The notes: generated from the letters alone by a model not told the origin. 64,000 nucleotides of DNA from Acetivibrio straminisolvens JCM 21531 (GCF_000521465.1 NZ_BAVR01000002.1:1-64000), one strand, 5' to 3'. Positions 10,238 to 20,852 are shown, counted from the first letter of the stretch. A program made the numbers and translations.

Positions 10238-12013
10238 TTATCGAAAAAGAAAGAGTTTTATTCTTCGGTTTCTTACAAAGTATCTCCATTGCCTCATAAG
10301 ATACGGAATAAGATAATAGTCTACTCCAAAGGCCCTTCCGGCTCCGGCAAGCATACAAATTGCAGCCGGGATATACCACCAAGAAGTCTCGTACAATCCT
10401 GTTGACAACAAGAAGTTGAAATTTAGTGCCAATGAACCCAAACCTGCTATAAACGTAAATGTTCCCGAAATAAATGCAATACCCAGACCTATTTCGGTAA
10501 GGACTATAAGCCATTGGAAAAGTAAGGCGTTGGGAATTACAATTTTTTCTGCTATAAAGGCATACCATGAGGGGGTGTGGGATGAAATGATTCTAAACAC
10601 CTTTTCCCCGGTTTCGGTTACAGAAGCACTGGTCTGACCGTCAACAGCCATGCCTGCCAGCATCGGGGTGCTGAGCCATCCTTCAAACAGCTTGTTTAGT
10701 CCTTCCATAAGCCACGAATATCCTAAAAAGAGGCGTAAGGGAACAAGCCAGAAAGTGGGACTTGTGACGGAATAGTGTTTTTCCAGCAGGAATTTGTCCT
10801 GTTTCTTTTTGAAAAATTCGTGTTTGATATACCTTAATACAAGTTCAAAACCGCCAATTCCAAACAAATAATGTACGTTTACAAGGTATTTCATCAATAT
10901 TGCAAAAAGTCTTGGAAGCTGTAGTCCCATAATTTCCGCAACAGCAAAGAAGCTTCCGACGGAAACCATGACTCCATGAAGCTTGGGCTTTATTTCTTCT
11001 CTGTCTTTGCCTCTGATATCATTGAGTATGTTTAATGCAGCTCCCTTTCCGGTCTGCAATGCCGCCTCAACCAATGCCGGGAGCGTGTGTCCCTCGTACT
11101 CAAAGCATGAAGTATCTCCGACCGCATATACATTTCTGTGTTGAGTTCCGGCGTATTTATCCACCTTTATTCTGCAAGCTTTTCCTTTTTCCATGGAAAC
11201 ATTGTCGGTGAGGCAGCAAGCTTTTATTCCTGCAGTCCAGATAAGGGTTTTTGTCGGTATTGTGCGCCCGTCTTTAAGTTCGACGCTGTCTTCGTTTAGC
11301 TTACTTATTGCACTGTTTAATAGAACATCAACCTTCAAGGTGTTTGTGAGGTATTTCATGACCTTGTTGATATTCTTTTCTTTTAGGTTGCTTAATATCT
11401 TTGGCAAAGCTTCAATCAGCTTTAAGTCAACTTCATCTCTTTCAATATTGTATTCTCTGCATAAGGATTTAACCCAGTGAGCGATTTCCCCGATAGTTTC
11501 AACGCCGGTAAAACCGCCACCGCCTACAACGAAGGTAAGAAGAGCTTTTCTTGTTTTTGGGTCGTCGGTGCGGGAAGCTTTGTGAAAGCAGTCTTTTATA
11601 TGTTCCCTTATTGCAACCGCATCCTTAAAGGACCACAAGGGGAAAGCGTGTTCTTCCATACCCGGAATACCGTAGTAGTTGGGTTCGCTTCCAACTGCAA
11701 AAATAAGATAATCATATTGGTACTCTTTGGTGTCGGATATGAGTTTGTTATTTTTTAAATCAATGTCTTTGATTTCGTCCTTAACGACTTTTACATCGGT
11801 ATATGCAAAAATATCTTTCAACGGTACTATAACGGCATCTTCATCTATTCTGTTTCCGGCAACTTCGTGGAGTTCTGTAAGAAGAGTATGATAAGAGTTT
11901 TTGTCGATGATGGTTATTTCGATATCATCTGTTTTACGTTTCTTTTTTTGGAGCGTCAAAGCAGCTTCGATTCCTGCATATCCGGCTCCCAATATCAATA
12001 CTTTTTGAGACAT
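10238..12013 (-). CDS. Type II NADH dehydrogenase with C-terminal DoxX-like membrane domain
   Basis: 591 residues. Residues 1-400 are an NDH-2 flavoprotein: FAD-binding VLILGAGYAGIEAALTL at the N-terminus, NAD-binding FVVGGGGFTGVETIGE near 165, and NVYAVGDTS near 300. Residues about 415-575 add several hydrophobic helices of DoxX type (LRLFLGYSWLMEGLNKLFEG onward), ending in a basic tail. It should oxidise NADH at the inner face of the membrane and reduce a quinone. The second of two ATGs (12013) is chosen because it has proper spacing from GGAGG, while the first abuts it. It is divergent from the apbE-to-polyprenyl-synthase genes and resembles the membrane-tailed Ndh2 of FLEET loci. Confidence 0.85.
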   Translation of the reverse strand: MSQKVLILGAGYAGIEAALTLQKKKRKTDDIEITIIDKNSYHTLLTELHEVAGNRIDEDAVIVPLKDIFAYTDVKVVKDEIKDIDLKNNKLISDTKEYQYDYLIFAVGSEPNYYGIPGMEEHAFPLWSFKDAVAIREHIKDCFHKASRTDDPKTRKALLTFVVGGGGFTGVETIGEIAHWVKSLCREYNIERDEVDLKLIEALPKILSNLKEKNINKVMKYLTNTLKVDVLLNSAISKLNEDSVELKDGRTIPTKTLIWTAGIKACCLTDNVSMEKGKACRIKVDKYAGTQHRNVYAVGDTSCFEYEGHTLPALVEAALQTGKGAALNILNDIRGKDREEIKPKLHGVMVSVGSFFAVAEIMGLQLPRLFAILMKYLVNVHYLFGIGGFELVLRYIKHEFFKKKQDKFLLEKHYSVTSPTFWLVPLRLFLGYSWLMEGLNKLFEGWLSTPMLAGMAVDGQTSASVTETGEKVFRIISSHTPSWYAFIAEKIVIPNALLFQWLIVLTEIGLGIAFISGTFTFIAGLGSLALNFNFLLSTGLYETSWWYIPAAICMLAGAGRAFGVDYYLIPYLMRQWRYFVRNRRIKLFLFR

Positions 12014-12242
12014 TCGCATCCTCCTTGCATAAAAATAGTCTTAAGTACTGTCTTTCCATATTACACCTGTATTATGTTTGTCTTTTAATAATTTTAATAA
12101 ATTTCTATTAGTTCAACAAGATGGAAATGAACATAATAGTTTATATATTGTGTAATACATATATTATATACCACGGATTTTTATATATAACACAAATTAT
12201 CCTTGTATTAGAAATTATTATTTATAGGTTAAACTTTTATAA

Positions 12243-12272
12243 TTGACATATTATTTTTCGGTATAATATAAT
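12243..12272 (+). promoter_or_regulatory. Sigma-A promoter of the apbE operon
   Basis: TTGACA at 12243-12248 and TATAAT at 12267-12272 with an 18-nt spacer. An overlapping TATAAT begins at 12262. It lies in the divergent region between the NADH dehydrogenase and apbE. Confidence 0.7.
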
Positions 12273-12376
12273 TTTAACTTGAATGATAGTTTTATAAATC
12301 CTTGGGAATAAATAATTATATTGGTTGAATAATAATAGTGCCTTATGAGGGGCATTGTTTGCTAATTGGTGATTGT

Positions 12377-13422
12377 ATGACAAAAAAGTTTGCAGCAATT
12401 ATTTTAAGTATGGTTTTGTGCATGGGTGTTTTGTTTGCATCGTGCGGATATAATTCTTCGAATTTCTATGAAACTCAGGATTTCTTGATGGGGACCTTTG
12501 TTTTACAAAAAATATACCATGAAAATGCCGATGCGATTGCAAAAGAGGTAAATGACAGAATAACAGAGATTGAAGCGGCTATGACAATTAACAAGCCAGG
12601 GGAGAAGTGAACCTTTTAAATGATGCGGCAGGCAAAGAGTATGTAAGCCTTGGCGAGGATACCCTGTATGTGCTTGATAAAGCCAAACAATATAGCGAAA
12701 TAAGTAAAGGTGCCTTTGACGTTACCATAGGGCCTTTGGTGAAGTCATGGGGCGTATTTACTGATAATCCGAAGGTACCGTCGAAAACTGAAATAGATGA
12801 TCTTTTGAACCTGGTAAATTATAAAGATATAAATATTGACTTTGAAAATTCCAAGGCTATGCTGGCAAAACAAGGACAGATTGTGGACCTTGGAGGAATT
12901 GCAAAGGGTTTTGCTGCGGATGAAGCGGTTGAGATATACAAAAAACACGGGGTAAAGTCTGCAATGATAAGCCTTGGAGGAAATATTTTAACGCTTGGCG
13001 CCAAACCCGACGGAAGACCTTGGAATGTGGGCATAAGAAACCCCAGAGGCAAGGATAGCTCCTATATTGGTATCGTTAGCGTGAAGGACAAGGCCGTAGT
13101 GAGTTCCGGTGATTATGAAAGGTTTTTCAAGAAGGATGGTGTGAGATACCACCATATTTTGGATCCCAAGACCGGATATCCTGCCAATACAGGACTTATC
13201 GGGACCACTATCATTTCAGACTATTCAATAGATGCCGATGCCCTGTCTACAACGGTTTTTGTGTTGGGGCTTGAGGAAGGCATGAAGCTCATTGAAAGCC
13301 TTGAAGGAGTAGAGGCTGTTTTCATTACTGAGGATAAAGAAATATATGTTACGGACGGACTAAAAGACACTTTCGTATTTCGGGATGAAAGCAAGGAATT
13401 TGAATATGTTGAAAAAAGATGA
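12377..13422 (+). CDS. apbE: ApbE-family FAD:protein FMN transferase lipoprotein; one frameshift as given
   Basis: Attaches FMN to Thr/Ser of exported flavoproteins. The N-terminus is a lipoprotein signal with lipobox LFASC, so the enzyme is anchored outside the membrane. Family landmarks: QDFLMGTFV, AFDVTIGPLVKSWG, VDLGGIAKGFAADEA, SLGGNILTLG, HHILDPKTGYPA. The frame breaks in the G4 run at 12599-12602; a fifth G restores NKPGGEVNLLNDAAG. The ATG at 12377 starts the signal peptide. It overlaps the next gene by 17 nt. In FLEET loci the equivalent protein is FmnB. Confidence 0.9.
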
Positions 13423-13786
13423 TTTAATTATTTTCGGGTTTGTCATAATATTAATAGCTGCATCTTTTATTGGTGTTTCCCTTTACAAAAGTTCGGGGGC
13501 AAATACTAATAAAATAGCAGTTATTATAAAAGACAACGAGGAGATAAAAAGGATTGACATAGATGCTGTAAGTGAGCCTATGGAAATTGCGGTTTCGGGT
13601 GATTATAGCAATATAATATTGGTGGAAAAAGGACGAATCAGGTTTAAGGATGCCGGCTGTCCGGACAGAGTGTGCGTAAACACCGGCTGGCTCACGGAAA
13701 AAGGGGATATGGCGGTCTGCCTTCCCAACAGAACTATGATAAAGATTGAAGGTCAATCGGATAATGTGGACATAGTTACGTATTAG
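13406..13786 (+). CDS. NusG domain II protein (EetA-like), membrane anchored
   Basis: 126 residues from the ATG at 13406, which has AAGGAA upstream; an in-frame ATG at 13385 has none. One N-terminal transmembrane helix (DLIIFGFVIILIAASFIGVSL) and an exported NusG-II-type beta domain with the conserved GCPDRVCVNTGWL and a second Cys in MAVCLPNR, giving three Cys that may bind a cofactor or form a disulfide. This family usually lies beside ApbE and Gx-transporter genes, as here. It has no transcription role despite its name. Confidence 0.8.
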   Translation: MLKKDDLIIFGFVIILIAASFIGVSLYKSSGANTNKIAVIIKDNEEIKRIDIDAVSEPMEIAVSGDYSNIILVEKGRIRFKDAGCPDRVCVNTGWLTEKGDMAVCLPNRTMIKIEGQSDNVDIVTY

Positions 13787-13841
13787 AAGCTCTATAAATT
13801 TACTAAGTTATATTAAAACATAAGATTATGAGGTAATAAAA

Positions 13842-14354
13842 GTGAATAATGTAAAAAAGACAGTTTTGCTTGGGTTGTTTGTTTCTCAAGCTTTGATTCT
13901 ATCATTAATTGAATCTTGGATATCCATTCCTACTCCTGTACCGGGAGTAAAGCTTGGGCTTGCCAATATAATAACTGTTATAGCAATTATATTCTTTGGA
14001 TTTAGGGAAGCTGTCTCGGTGGTAATTGTGAGGTGCGTTCTTTCGTCAATATTTGGTGGAGGGGGATGGATGCTTTTCCTGTTCAGCGTAACGGGAGGAG
14101 TGCTTAGCGCTGTCGTCATGTCGGTTCTTTTTAAATCAGGAAATAATAAATTCAGTATAACGGGAATAAGTATAGCAGGAGCAATCTCGCATAATATCGG
14201 TCAGATACTGATAGCAGCTTTATTAATGAAGGATCTGGCAGTCGCTGTGGTTTTGCCGGTGCTTTTGATATCAGGCTGTATAATGGGTTTTTTTGTGGGA
14301 CTTGTCAGCAGTTTTTTGGAAAATGCATTGAGGAAAACAAAGATATTTGAGTAA
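13842..14354 (+). CDS. Gx transporter / heptaprenyl diphosphate synthase component I family membrane protein (EetB-like)
   Basis: 170 residues, about five hydrophobic helices. Hallmarks: N-terminal LIESWISIPTPVPGVKLGLAN, a Gly-rich SSIFGGGGWMLFLFSVTGG loop and a later AGAISHNIGQIL helix. The family is named for pairing with polyprenyl synthases but looks like a small-molecule (ECF S-like) membrane protein. GTG start at 13842 with a weak GAGG upstream. The following gene is the polyprenyl synthase; the two together with NusG-II and ApbE match a FLEET-type arrangement. Confidence 0.8.
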   Translation: MNNVKKTVLLGLFVSQALILSLIESWISIPTPVPGVKLGLANIITVIAIIFFGFREAVSVVIVRCVLSSIFGGGGWMLFLFSVTGGVLSAVVMSVLFKSGNNKFSITGISIAGAISHNIGQILIAALLMKDLAVAVVLPVLLISGCIMGFFVGLVSSFLENALRKTKIFE

Positions 14355-14382
14355 TATTTTCTTTAAAAGGGGATATGAGAAA

Positions 14383-15338
14383 ATGCTATTGTCACATTAT
14401 CCTGAAATTGAAAAGGAATTAGCCTTGATAGAGGAGTTTATATATAAAAATGTCAGGTCTAGAAACCGGCTTTTAAATGAGACTGTAAGTGAAATTGTTC
14501 AATCAGGGGGAAAGCGGCTGAGACCTGCTTTTGTTATCCTTGCATCCCAATTTGGAAAGTATAACAGAAAAAAAGTTATTCCTGCTGCTGCGGCAATTGA
14601 AATTCTTCATACCGCCACGCTGGTGCATGATGATATTATAGACAGGACGAAGTTCAGGAGGGGCCGGGTTACCATATCTGAAAAATTTGGCGTGGATATG
14701 GCTGTGTATGTGGGAGATTATTTGTATACTAAAGCTGTTTTATTGCTGGCCGGTAATGTTCCGGAAAAAAGGTGGGTATTCTTGCAAAAGGCATAAAAGC
14801 AATATGTGAAGGTGAGGTTGACCAGTATCAGCACAAATACTCCATTGAAACCTCAGTGTTTACCTATTTGAAAAGAATAGGCAGAAAAACTGCAGTGCTT
14901 TTTAGCTCGGCATGTGCGTTGGGGGCTGATATCGCAAAATGTCCCGAAAAGATTTCAAGAAGTCTTGTCAAGTTTGGATTCTACTATGGAATGGCCTTTC
15001 AAATAAAGGACGATATCAACAATTATACCAAAGCCCAATATGAGGAGGATAAGCCTGTGGGCAACGATATATTGGAAGGAATAATAACCCTGCCTGTAAT
15101 ATTGGGGCTTAGGTTAAAGCCTGAATTGAGGGATATTCTTCAGAGTTTTTTGGATAAAAGAGGAGATATTGACGGGGAAGATGCGGCCAGTGTAGTAGAA
15201 TTGATTAAAAAATCCGGTGGAATCGAGCAATCAAGAAGTCTTCTTAATAAATACATTGAAAAAGCAATAAAAGAACTTGAGAATCTTCCGGATAACGAAT
15301 ATAAAAAGGCTTTTGAAAGAATAATTATGGCGTTGTGA
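14383..15338 (+). CDS. Polyprenyl (heptaprenyl-type) diphosphate synthase catalytic subunit; one frameshift as given
   Basis: About 319 residues; extends allylic diphosphates with IPP to build quinone side chains. GGKRLRPAFV near residue 45, the first Asp-rich motif HDDIIDRTKFRRGR near 85, and a second motif FQIKDDINNYT in which the last Asp is replaced by Tyr. The start is ATG 14383, nine bases after AGGGGA and in frame. The frame breaks in the A6 run at 14765-14770; a seventh A restores PEKKVGILAKGIKAI. In FLEET loci DmkB does this job. Whether the product is C30, C35 or longer cannot be told. Confidence 0.85.
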
Positions 15339-15420
15339 TGCAAAATGGGCTTGAAAAGATTTGGAATTTATATTATTGTATAATTAGAGGGTAAAATTAA
15401 TATAGGAAGGATAGATGCTG

Positions 15421-15833
15421 ATGATTAAAGTGGTTTGTGGCAAAAAGGGTGTCGGAAAGACAAGGACACTTGTAGATTCTGCAAACAGTTTCGTGTCAAC
15501 AGCTTTGGGCGACGCAGTTTTATTGACGGAAGCAGCCAGTTAATGTACGACCTGAATCACAAAGTTAGGTTCATCAATGTATCTGAGTTTCCGATGGACA
15601 TCAGCAGTTCCTGTACTTTTCTCGGTTTTATCTGCGGCATAATTTCAGGCAATTTTGATATTAAGTGGGTATATATTGATGACCTGATACGTATTGTCAG
15701 GAAGTTGCCTGATGAAATGAAAGAGCTATTCGAAGGTTTTAATGACATCTCAGAAAAATTTAATGTTGATTTTTATGTTTCGATTGAAGGTGATCCCGAT
15801 TCCATGCCTGAGTTTATAAAGGAGTGTTATTAG
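15421..15833 (+). CDS. Small P-loop NTPase-like protein; one frameshift as given
   Basis: About 138 residues. Walker A CGKKGVGKT lies at the very N-terminus, and IKWVYIDDLIRIV resembles a Walker B strand. The frame stops at 15543 unless one T is added to the T4 run near 15518-15521, which restores GDAVFIDGSSQLMYDL. Start is ATG 15421 or 15415, both after AGGAAGG. It resembles short clostridial ATPases often labelled PilT-like, but it lacks the rest of PilT; function unknown. A terminator and a copy of the two-hairpin repeat follow. Confidence 0.6.
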
Positions 15834-15908
15834 AGGCTGGAAAAGGGATTTTGTTTTTGGGCAGATAAAGCCGGACAGAAGGTTTGCGTTTATGTGGAAA
15901 TTATATTG

Positions 15909-15945
15909 AGCCAAGGAGAACTAAAATGTATCCTTGGCTTTTTAT
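15909..15945 (+). terminator. Intrinsic terminator before repeat copy 1
   Basis: AGCCAAGGA (15909-15917) pairs with TCCTTGGCT (15931-15939), followed by TTTTATTT that runs directly into the repeat. Confidence 0.85.
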
Positions 15946-15947
15946 TT

Positions 15948-16010
15948 GGCCTCTTGGAATGAAATGAAAGAGGCAAAAGCGAAGGGACTCGATGTCCCGA
16001 GCTTTTATTT
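15948..16010 (+). repeat. Two-hairpin repeat, copy 1
   Basis: GGCCTCTT...AAAGAGGC forms hairpin 1. AAAAGC-GAA-GGGAC/GTCCC-GA-GCTTTT forms hairpin 2, with an asymmetric internal loop and a T-rich tail. It follows a terminator directly. Five more copies lie at 33234, 40106, 41098, 41525 and 43833. Confidence 0.9.
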
Positions 16011-16031
16011 TTTAGAGTCTTTAAGTGAAAT

Positions 16032-16058
16032 AACAGTATTATGTGTTATAATACTGTT
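16032..16058. promoter_or_regulatory. Perfect 11-bp inverted repeat upstream of priA
   Basis: AACAGTATTAT (16032-16042) and ATAATACTGTT (16048-16058) are exact inverted copies around GTGTT, with a TATAAT (16047-16052) inside the right arm. No T run follows, so this reads as an operator over a promoter rather than a terminator. A second TATAAT is at 16082-16087. Confidence 0.5.
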
Positions 16059-16125
16059 GGCGTGCAAATGATGTACAATGTTATAATAAGATGATGTAGC
16101 AAAAAACTTGTAAAAGGGTGCTGGG

Positions 16126-18571
16126 ATGATCAAAATTGCTTCAGTTGCTGTTAGCAACGCCACAAGAAAATTTGATAAAGATTATCACTATATAATTCCT
16201 GATAAATATATTGACAGTATAGTACCGGGTATGAGGGTGATTGTGCCTTCGGAAAGTCAAACAGGCTGGTGGAGGGTTATGTCCTGGAGCTGTTAAGCGA
16301 CCCTGAAGTTTCTTCATTGAAAGAGATAAGTAGAGTTATAGACGATAAGCCCGTTTTGAAGGAAAATATGATAAAGCTGGCATATTGGATGAAAAAACAG
16401 TATATTTGCACCTATTCCGACACCATAAAATGCATGCTTCCGCCGGGAATAGGAGTAAGCAGTACAAAAATTGTCAGGCTGAAAAAGGATAAGGGTGAAT
16501 TTAAGGAAAGTATTAAAAAAATAATTGATGTTTTGGCTAATAACGGCGGTGAAATGGAGTATGAAGAATTAAAAAAGCAGGTAAATGCCAAAACCTTTGC
16601 AAAACATATTAACAGTCTTGTAAAGCAAGGATGTATCGAGATACATGAGGAGTTTACCTCTAAAGTGAAGGAAAAACACATCAGAGTGGTATATCTTGCA
16701 AAGCCTTGGGAAGAGGTAATTTACGATATTGAGAGCAACAAGATTAAAAATATCAAGCATATAAGAATACTTGAACTTCTTGTTGAAAATGAATACATTC
16801 CGGTGGGGGACATTGTGCGCTTTGTCGGGGTGTCGGCCAGTGTTTTGGAGACTCTGAAAAAAAACGGGTATTTGGAGTTTGGAGATATTGAGGTTACAAG
16901 GGACCCTGCAGCCAACATGACCTATGAGAGAACTCTTCCCATGAATCCCACGGATGAACAGCGAATTGTAATAGACAGGGTAAAAAACATGACGGATTCG
17001 GGAAAGTTTCAGGAAGTTTTGCTGCATGGAATCACGGGAAGCGGAAAAACCGAAGTTTACCTTCAATTGATAGGACACTGCATCAATATGGGAAAACAGG
17101 CCATTGTGCTGGTTCCTGAAATATCGCTGACTCCCCAGATGGTGAATAGGTTTAAGGGGAGATTTGGAGAGGACGTGGCGGTAATTCACAGCCGTTTGTC
17201 CCTGGGGGAAAGATTTGACCAGTGGAGGCTTGTAAGGGATGGCAAGACCAAGGTTGTGGTCGGGGCAAGGTCGGCTGTATTTGCGCCCTTTGACAATCTC
17301 GGACTGGTGATAATAGATGAGGAACATGAAAGCTCCTACAAATCGGAAATTGTGCCCAAATATCATGCTGCCGATATTGCAAGGCAAAGATGTATCATTG
17401 AAAATGCGGTGCTATTGCACGGTTCGGCCACGCCGTCGGTGGAGACTTATTACAGGGCAAAGACAGGGGAAATTGAGCTTTTGGAGATGAACAAAAGGGC
17501 CAACAACATGCTCCTTCCCGAAGTTAGAATCATTGATATGAGGGATGAACTGAACGCCGGGAACAGGTCTGTGTTTAGCCGGTGTCTTAAAGATGAGATT
17601 AGGAAAAACATAGATAACGGACAGCAAACAATCGTTTTTTTAAACAGAAGGGGTTATGCAACATTTATACTTTGCAGAAACTGCGGCTATGTTTTAAAAT
17701 GCCCTTATTGTGATGTTTCGCTGACATACCATTCCCATGAGGAGCGAATTATCTGCCACTACTGCGGCTATACCGTAAAGAACCCCGAGAGCTGTCCGAA
17801 ATGCAAAAGCAATCATATAAGGAATTTCGGTACGGGTACCCAGAGGATTGAAGAAGAGATTAAAAAGCAGTTTGAGGGTTGTACCGTAATAAGAATGGAT
17901 TTGGACACCACCACGGGCAAAAATCTTACGAGGAGATACTGAGAAACTTTAGAGACAACAATATAAATGTAATGGTGGGAACTCAGATGATTGCCAAGGG
18001 TCATGATTTTCCCAATGTCACACTGGTAGGAGTACTTGCGGCAGACAGCATTCTAAACGCAGGGGACTTTAAAGCTGCGGAGAGAACATTCCAACTGCTT
18101 ACTCAGGTTGCCGGAAGAGCCGGAAGGGGAACGATTCCCGGAAGGGTGATAATTCAAACGTACAACACGGATAACTATAGTATTGTCTGCGCTTGTGAAC
18201 AGGACTATATTTCATTTTACAACAATGAAATCCTTGTGAGAGAGAAGCTTCTGTATCCTCCTTTTACGCATTTGGCGTCGCTGATACTGAGCGGAATAAA
18301 TGACAAACAGGTATTAAACAGAGCGCTTTTTGTCAAAAATGAGCTGTGTAAACATTTTAAAGATGACGGTTCGAAGAAACAGATTTTAGGGCCGCTTAGA
18401 GCACCGCTGTCTAAAATAAAGAATAAATATAGGTGGAGAATAGTAATAAAATGCGAAGAATCAGATAAACTTATAGATGTATTGACAAAAGTTTCGGACA
18501 GTTATTATTCAAACAGTGCGAAAAATTCTGTCGCCTTAAGTGTGGATATAAATCCGGTTAATATGTTATAA
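16126..18571 (+). CDS. priA: Primosomal helicase PriA; two frameshifts as given
   Basis: About 816 residues; restarts stalled replication forks. The N-terminal 3'-binding domain begins MIKIASVAVSNA. The helicase core has GITGSGKTEVY (Walker A), IDEEHE (DEEH box), GSATPS, the zinc-binding insert with CRNCGY, CPYCD, CHYCGY and CPKC pairs, and VGTQMIAKGHDFPNVTLVG. Two breaks: one T missing at 16248-16249 (restores VIVPFGKSNR) and one A missing in the A5 run at 17919-17923 (restores TTGKKSYEEIL). Start ATG 16126 follows AAAGGGTGCTGGG. First gene of the def-fmt operon. Confidence 0.92.
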
Positions 18572-18617
18572 TACATTTATATTTTTGTAAACTAAATAAA
18601 TACATGGGGGAAGGAAA

Positions 18618-19130
18618 ATGGCTGTAAGATTTATTAGAGAAGATGGAGACGAAATATTAAGAAAGGTATCGAAGAAAGTTGATGTTATCGATGAAAAAAT
18701 TAAAACACTGCTGGATGATATGGTAGAAACGATGTATGCTGCTAACGGCGTAGGTCTTGCAGCACCTCAGGTGGGTATTTTAAAGAGAGTGGTTGTAATT
18801 GACGTTGGAGATGGATTGATGGAGCTTATAAATCCTGAAATAATAGAGCAGGAAGGCGAGCAGATAGATGTAGAGGGATGCCTTAGCATACCCGGAGTTG
18901 CCGGAGAGGTAAAAAGGCCAGCAAGGGTTGTGGTAGAAGCTTTGAATCGGGAAGGCGAAAAAATAACCGTAGAAGGCAAAGAGCTTCTTGCTGTTGCATT
19001 ATGCCATGAAATTGACCACCTTGACGGTATTTTGTTCAAAGACAAGGTTATACGCTTTATTGATGATGATGAAATGGAAAAGAGAAGAGAAAAGAAACGA
19101 AAAATCAAAAGAATAAAGGATAATGAATAA
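18618..19130 (+). CDS. def: Peptide deformylase
   Basis: 170 residues. Removes the formyl group from nascent proteins. All three family motifs are present: [10 protein letters not shown] near 43, EGCLSIPG near 91 (Cys metal ligand) and HEIDHLDG near 134 (two His ligands and the catalytic Glu). The C-terminal tail is Lys/Arg rich. Strong RBS GGGGGAAGG. It lies directly before fmt, the usual pairing of formylation and deformylation. Confidence 0.96.
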   Translation: MAVRFIREDGDEILRKVSKKVDVIDEKIKTLLDDMVETMYAANGVGLAAPQVGILKRVVVIDVGDGLMELINPEIIEQEGEQIDVEGCLSIPGVAGEVKRPARVVVEALNREGEKITVEGKELLAVALCHEIDHLDGILFKDKVIRFIDDDEMEKRREKKRKIKRIKDNE

Positions 19131-19162
19131 AAATGGATTTCCAGAAAAATGAGGTGACAGCT

Positions 19163-20097
19163 TTGAGAATAGTTTTTATGGGTACTCCGGAATTTGCCGT
19201 TCCGAGCCTTGAAATGCTTGTAAGGGAAGGATATGAAGTGGTGACAGTTGTTACTCAGCCCGACAAACCCAAGGGCAGGGGCAAGAAAACGGCTATGCCT
19301 CCCGTAAAAGAGTTTGCAATAAAAAACAATATCGAGGTTTTGCAGCCGTCAAAGGTAAAAACCCCTGAATTTGTGAATGCTATCCGGGATTTAAAACCTG
19401 ATTTGTTGGTTACTGCGGCTTACGGTAAAATTCTTCCCCAAGATGTTCTGGACATACCTCCCTATGGTGCATAAATGTTCATGGTTCGCTTCTTCCCAAA
19501 TACAGGGGAGCGGCTCCGGTAAATTGGGTGATAATAAACGGAGAAAAGACCAGCGGGATTACGACAATGTATACCGATGCAGGCATGGATACAGGGGATA
19601 TGCTACTTAAGGCTGAAATAGAGATACCCGAAGATATGACCGCAGGAGAGCTGTATAGCAAGCTTGCCCAGCTTGGAGCACAGGTTTTGAAGGATACCGT
19701 TAAAAAGATTGAGGACGGTACTCTCCAAAGGATTCCCCAGCCCCATGATCAGGCTACATATGCTCCGATTATGGATAAATCTGTCGGATGTATTGACTGG
19801 TCAAAGCCGGCAAGGGCTGTTCACAATCTCGTAAGAGGTACCAATCCGTGGCCGGTGGCGTTTACATATTATAAGGGACAGAAGATGAAAGTATGGGTCA
19901 CATCCGTTTTAAACGAAGAAAACCATAATTCTACACCGGGTGCAATTTTAAAAGCAGGAAAAGAAGGTCTTGTTGTTGCTTGCGGTGTTGGAATGATTTT
20001 AATAAAAGAAGTACAATTTGAATCTTCAAGGAGAATGACCATAGAGGAATATATTTGCGGACATAGAATGGACGAAGGTGAAATACTTGGACAATAG
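19163..20097 (+). CDS. fmt: Methionyl-tRNA formyltransferase; one frameshift as given
   Basis: About 312 residues; formylates initiator Met-tRNA. N-terminal MRIVFMGTPEFAVPSLE, the folate-binding strand with the restored catalytic Asn-His, and C-terminal GTNPWPVAFTYY. The TTG at 19163 follows GAGGTGA and yields the canonical N-terminus; the ATG at 19133 overlaps the end of the def region. The frame breaks at 19466-19468: one extra T restores YGCINVHGSLLPKYRG, which contains the active-site Asn and His. Confidence 0.93.
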
Positions 20098-20837
20098 CTA
20101 TAGAAAGTTTGCTTCCTTAATGGGTACTGTACTTGTTTTGTTTATATCCGTATTGATTGCTTTTGGGCTATTGTACAGTTACTCTACAATAAATACATAT
20201 AATTTTATATTATTGGTTTTAATACTTCTTACAATAATAGTTACGTTGTTTTATTTCGTTTCTTCTATAGCTATTATGTATGTTTACCGGCGCAAAAATG
20301 CAGGCAAACCGATTTTGAATATTGCAAGAATCGGGTTAAAAATGCTTTTTCCTTTGGTCATTGTATTGACAGGGTTGTTTAGGGGCAATAAGGACGCGGT
20401 AAAGAAATTTTATATTGATTTTAACAATTTGCTGGTAGGGACTCTGGATAAAAAATACAGTCCCGATGAGATAATCATACTTCTTCCCCATTGTTTGCAG
20501 TATTCCGAGTGTCAATATAAAATAACAAATGACATAAATAACTGCAAAAGGTGCGGAAAGTGCTGCATTGGTTCTATAGCTGACATAGCCTTAGAAAAAA
20601 AAGGTTCCGGTTTATGTGGTTACCGGAGGGACTGCAGCAAGGAACATTGTTTCAAAGATAAGGCCCAAAATTATTGTTTCTGTAGCATGTGAGAGGGATT
20701 TGAGCAGCGGTATTGCCGATGTTGGGAGTATACCTGTCATTGGAATAATAAATGACAGACCTAACGGTCCGTGCTATAATACAAATGTAGATGTTAATGC
20801 TCTTAAGAAAAAGCTTGAAAATATAATAATGGATTAA
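20087..20837 (+). CDS. DUF116-family membrane protein; one frameshift as given
   Basis: About 250 residues. Two N-terminal transmembrane helices (about 8-30 and 40-65), then a cytosolic Cys-rich DUF116 domain: CLQYSECQ, NCKRCGKCCIGSI, restored VYVVTGGTAARNIV and IIVSVACERDL. The cysteines suggest a metal or Fe-S site. TTG 20087 has AAGGTG with a 6-nt gap; it overlaps the end of fmt. The break lies in the A8 run at 20595-20602 and is resolved by seven (or ten) A, so here the given sequence may have one base too many. Common between fmt and rsmB in clostridia; function unknown. Confidence 0.75.
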
Positions 20838-20852
20838 AAAGGAGGTTTTGCC

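Noticed and set aside
15974-16005. Hairpin 2 of the repeat as group II intron domain V
   Set aside because: Lengths are similar, but the AGC triad, two-base bulge and GNRA loop are not in place, and no other intron domains are nearby.
15948-16010. Repeat as a CRISPR array unit
   Set aside because: Copies are kilobases apart, not regularly spaced, and no cas genes are present.
16569-17387. 272-codon minus-strand open frame inside priA
   Set aside because: Opposite-strand shadow of the helicase core, whose motifs are clear.
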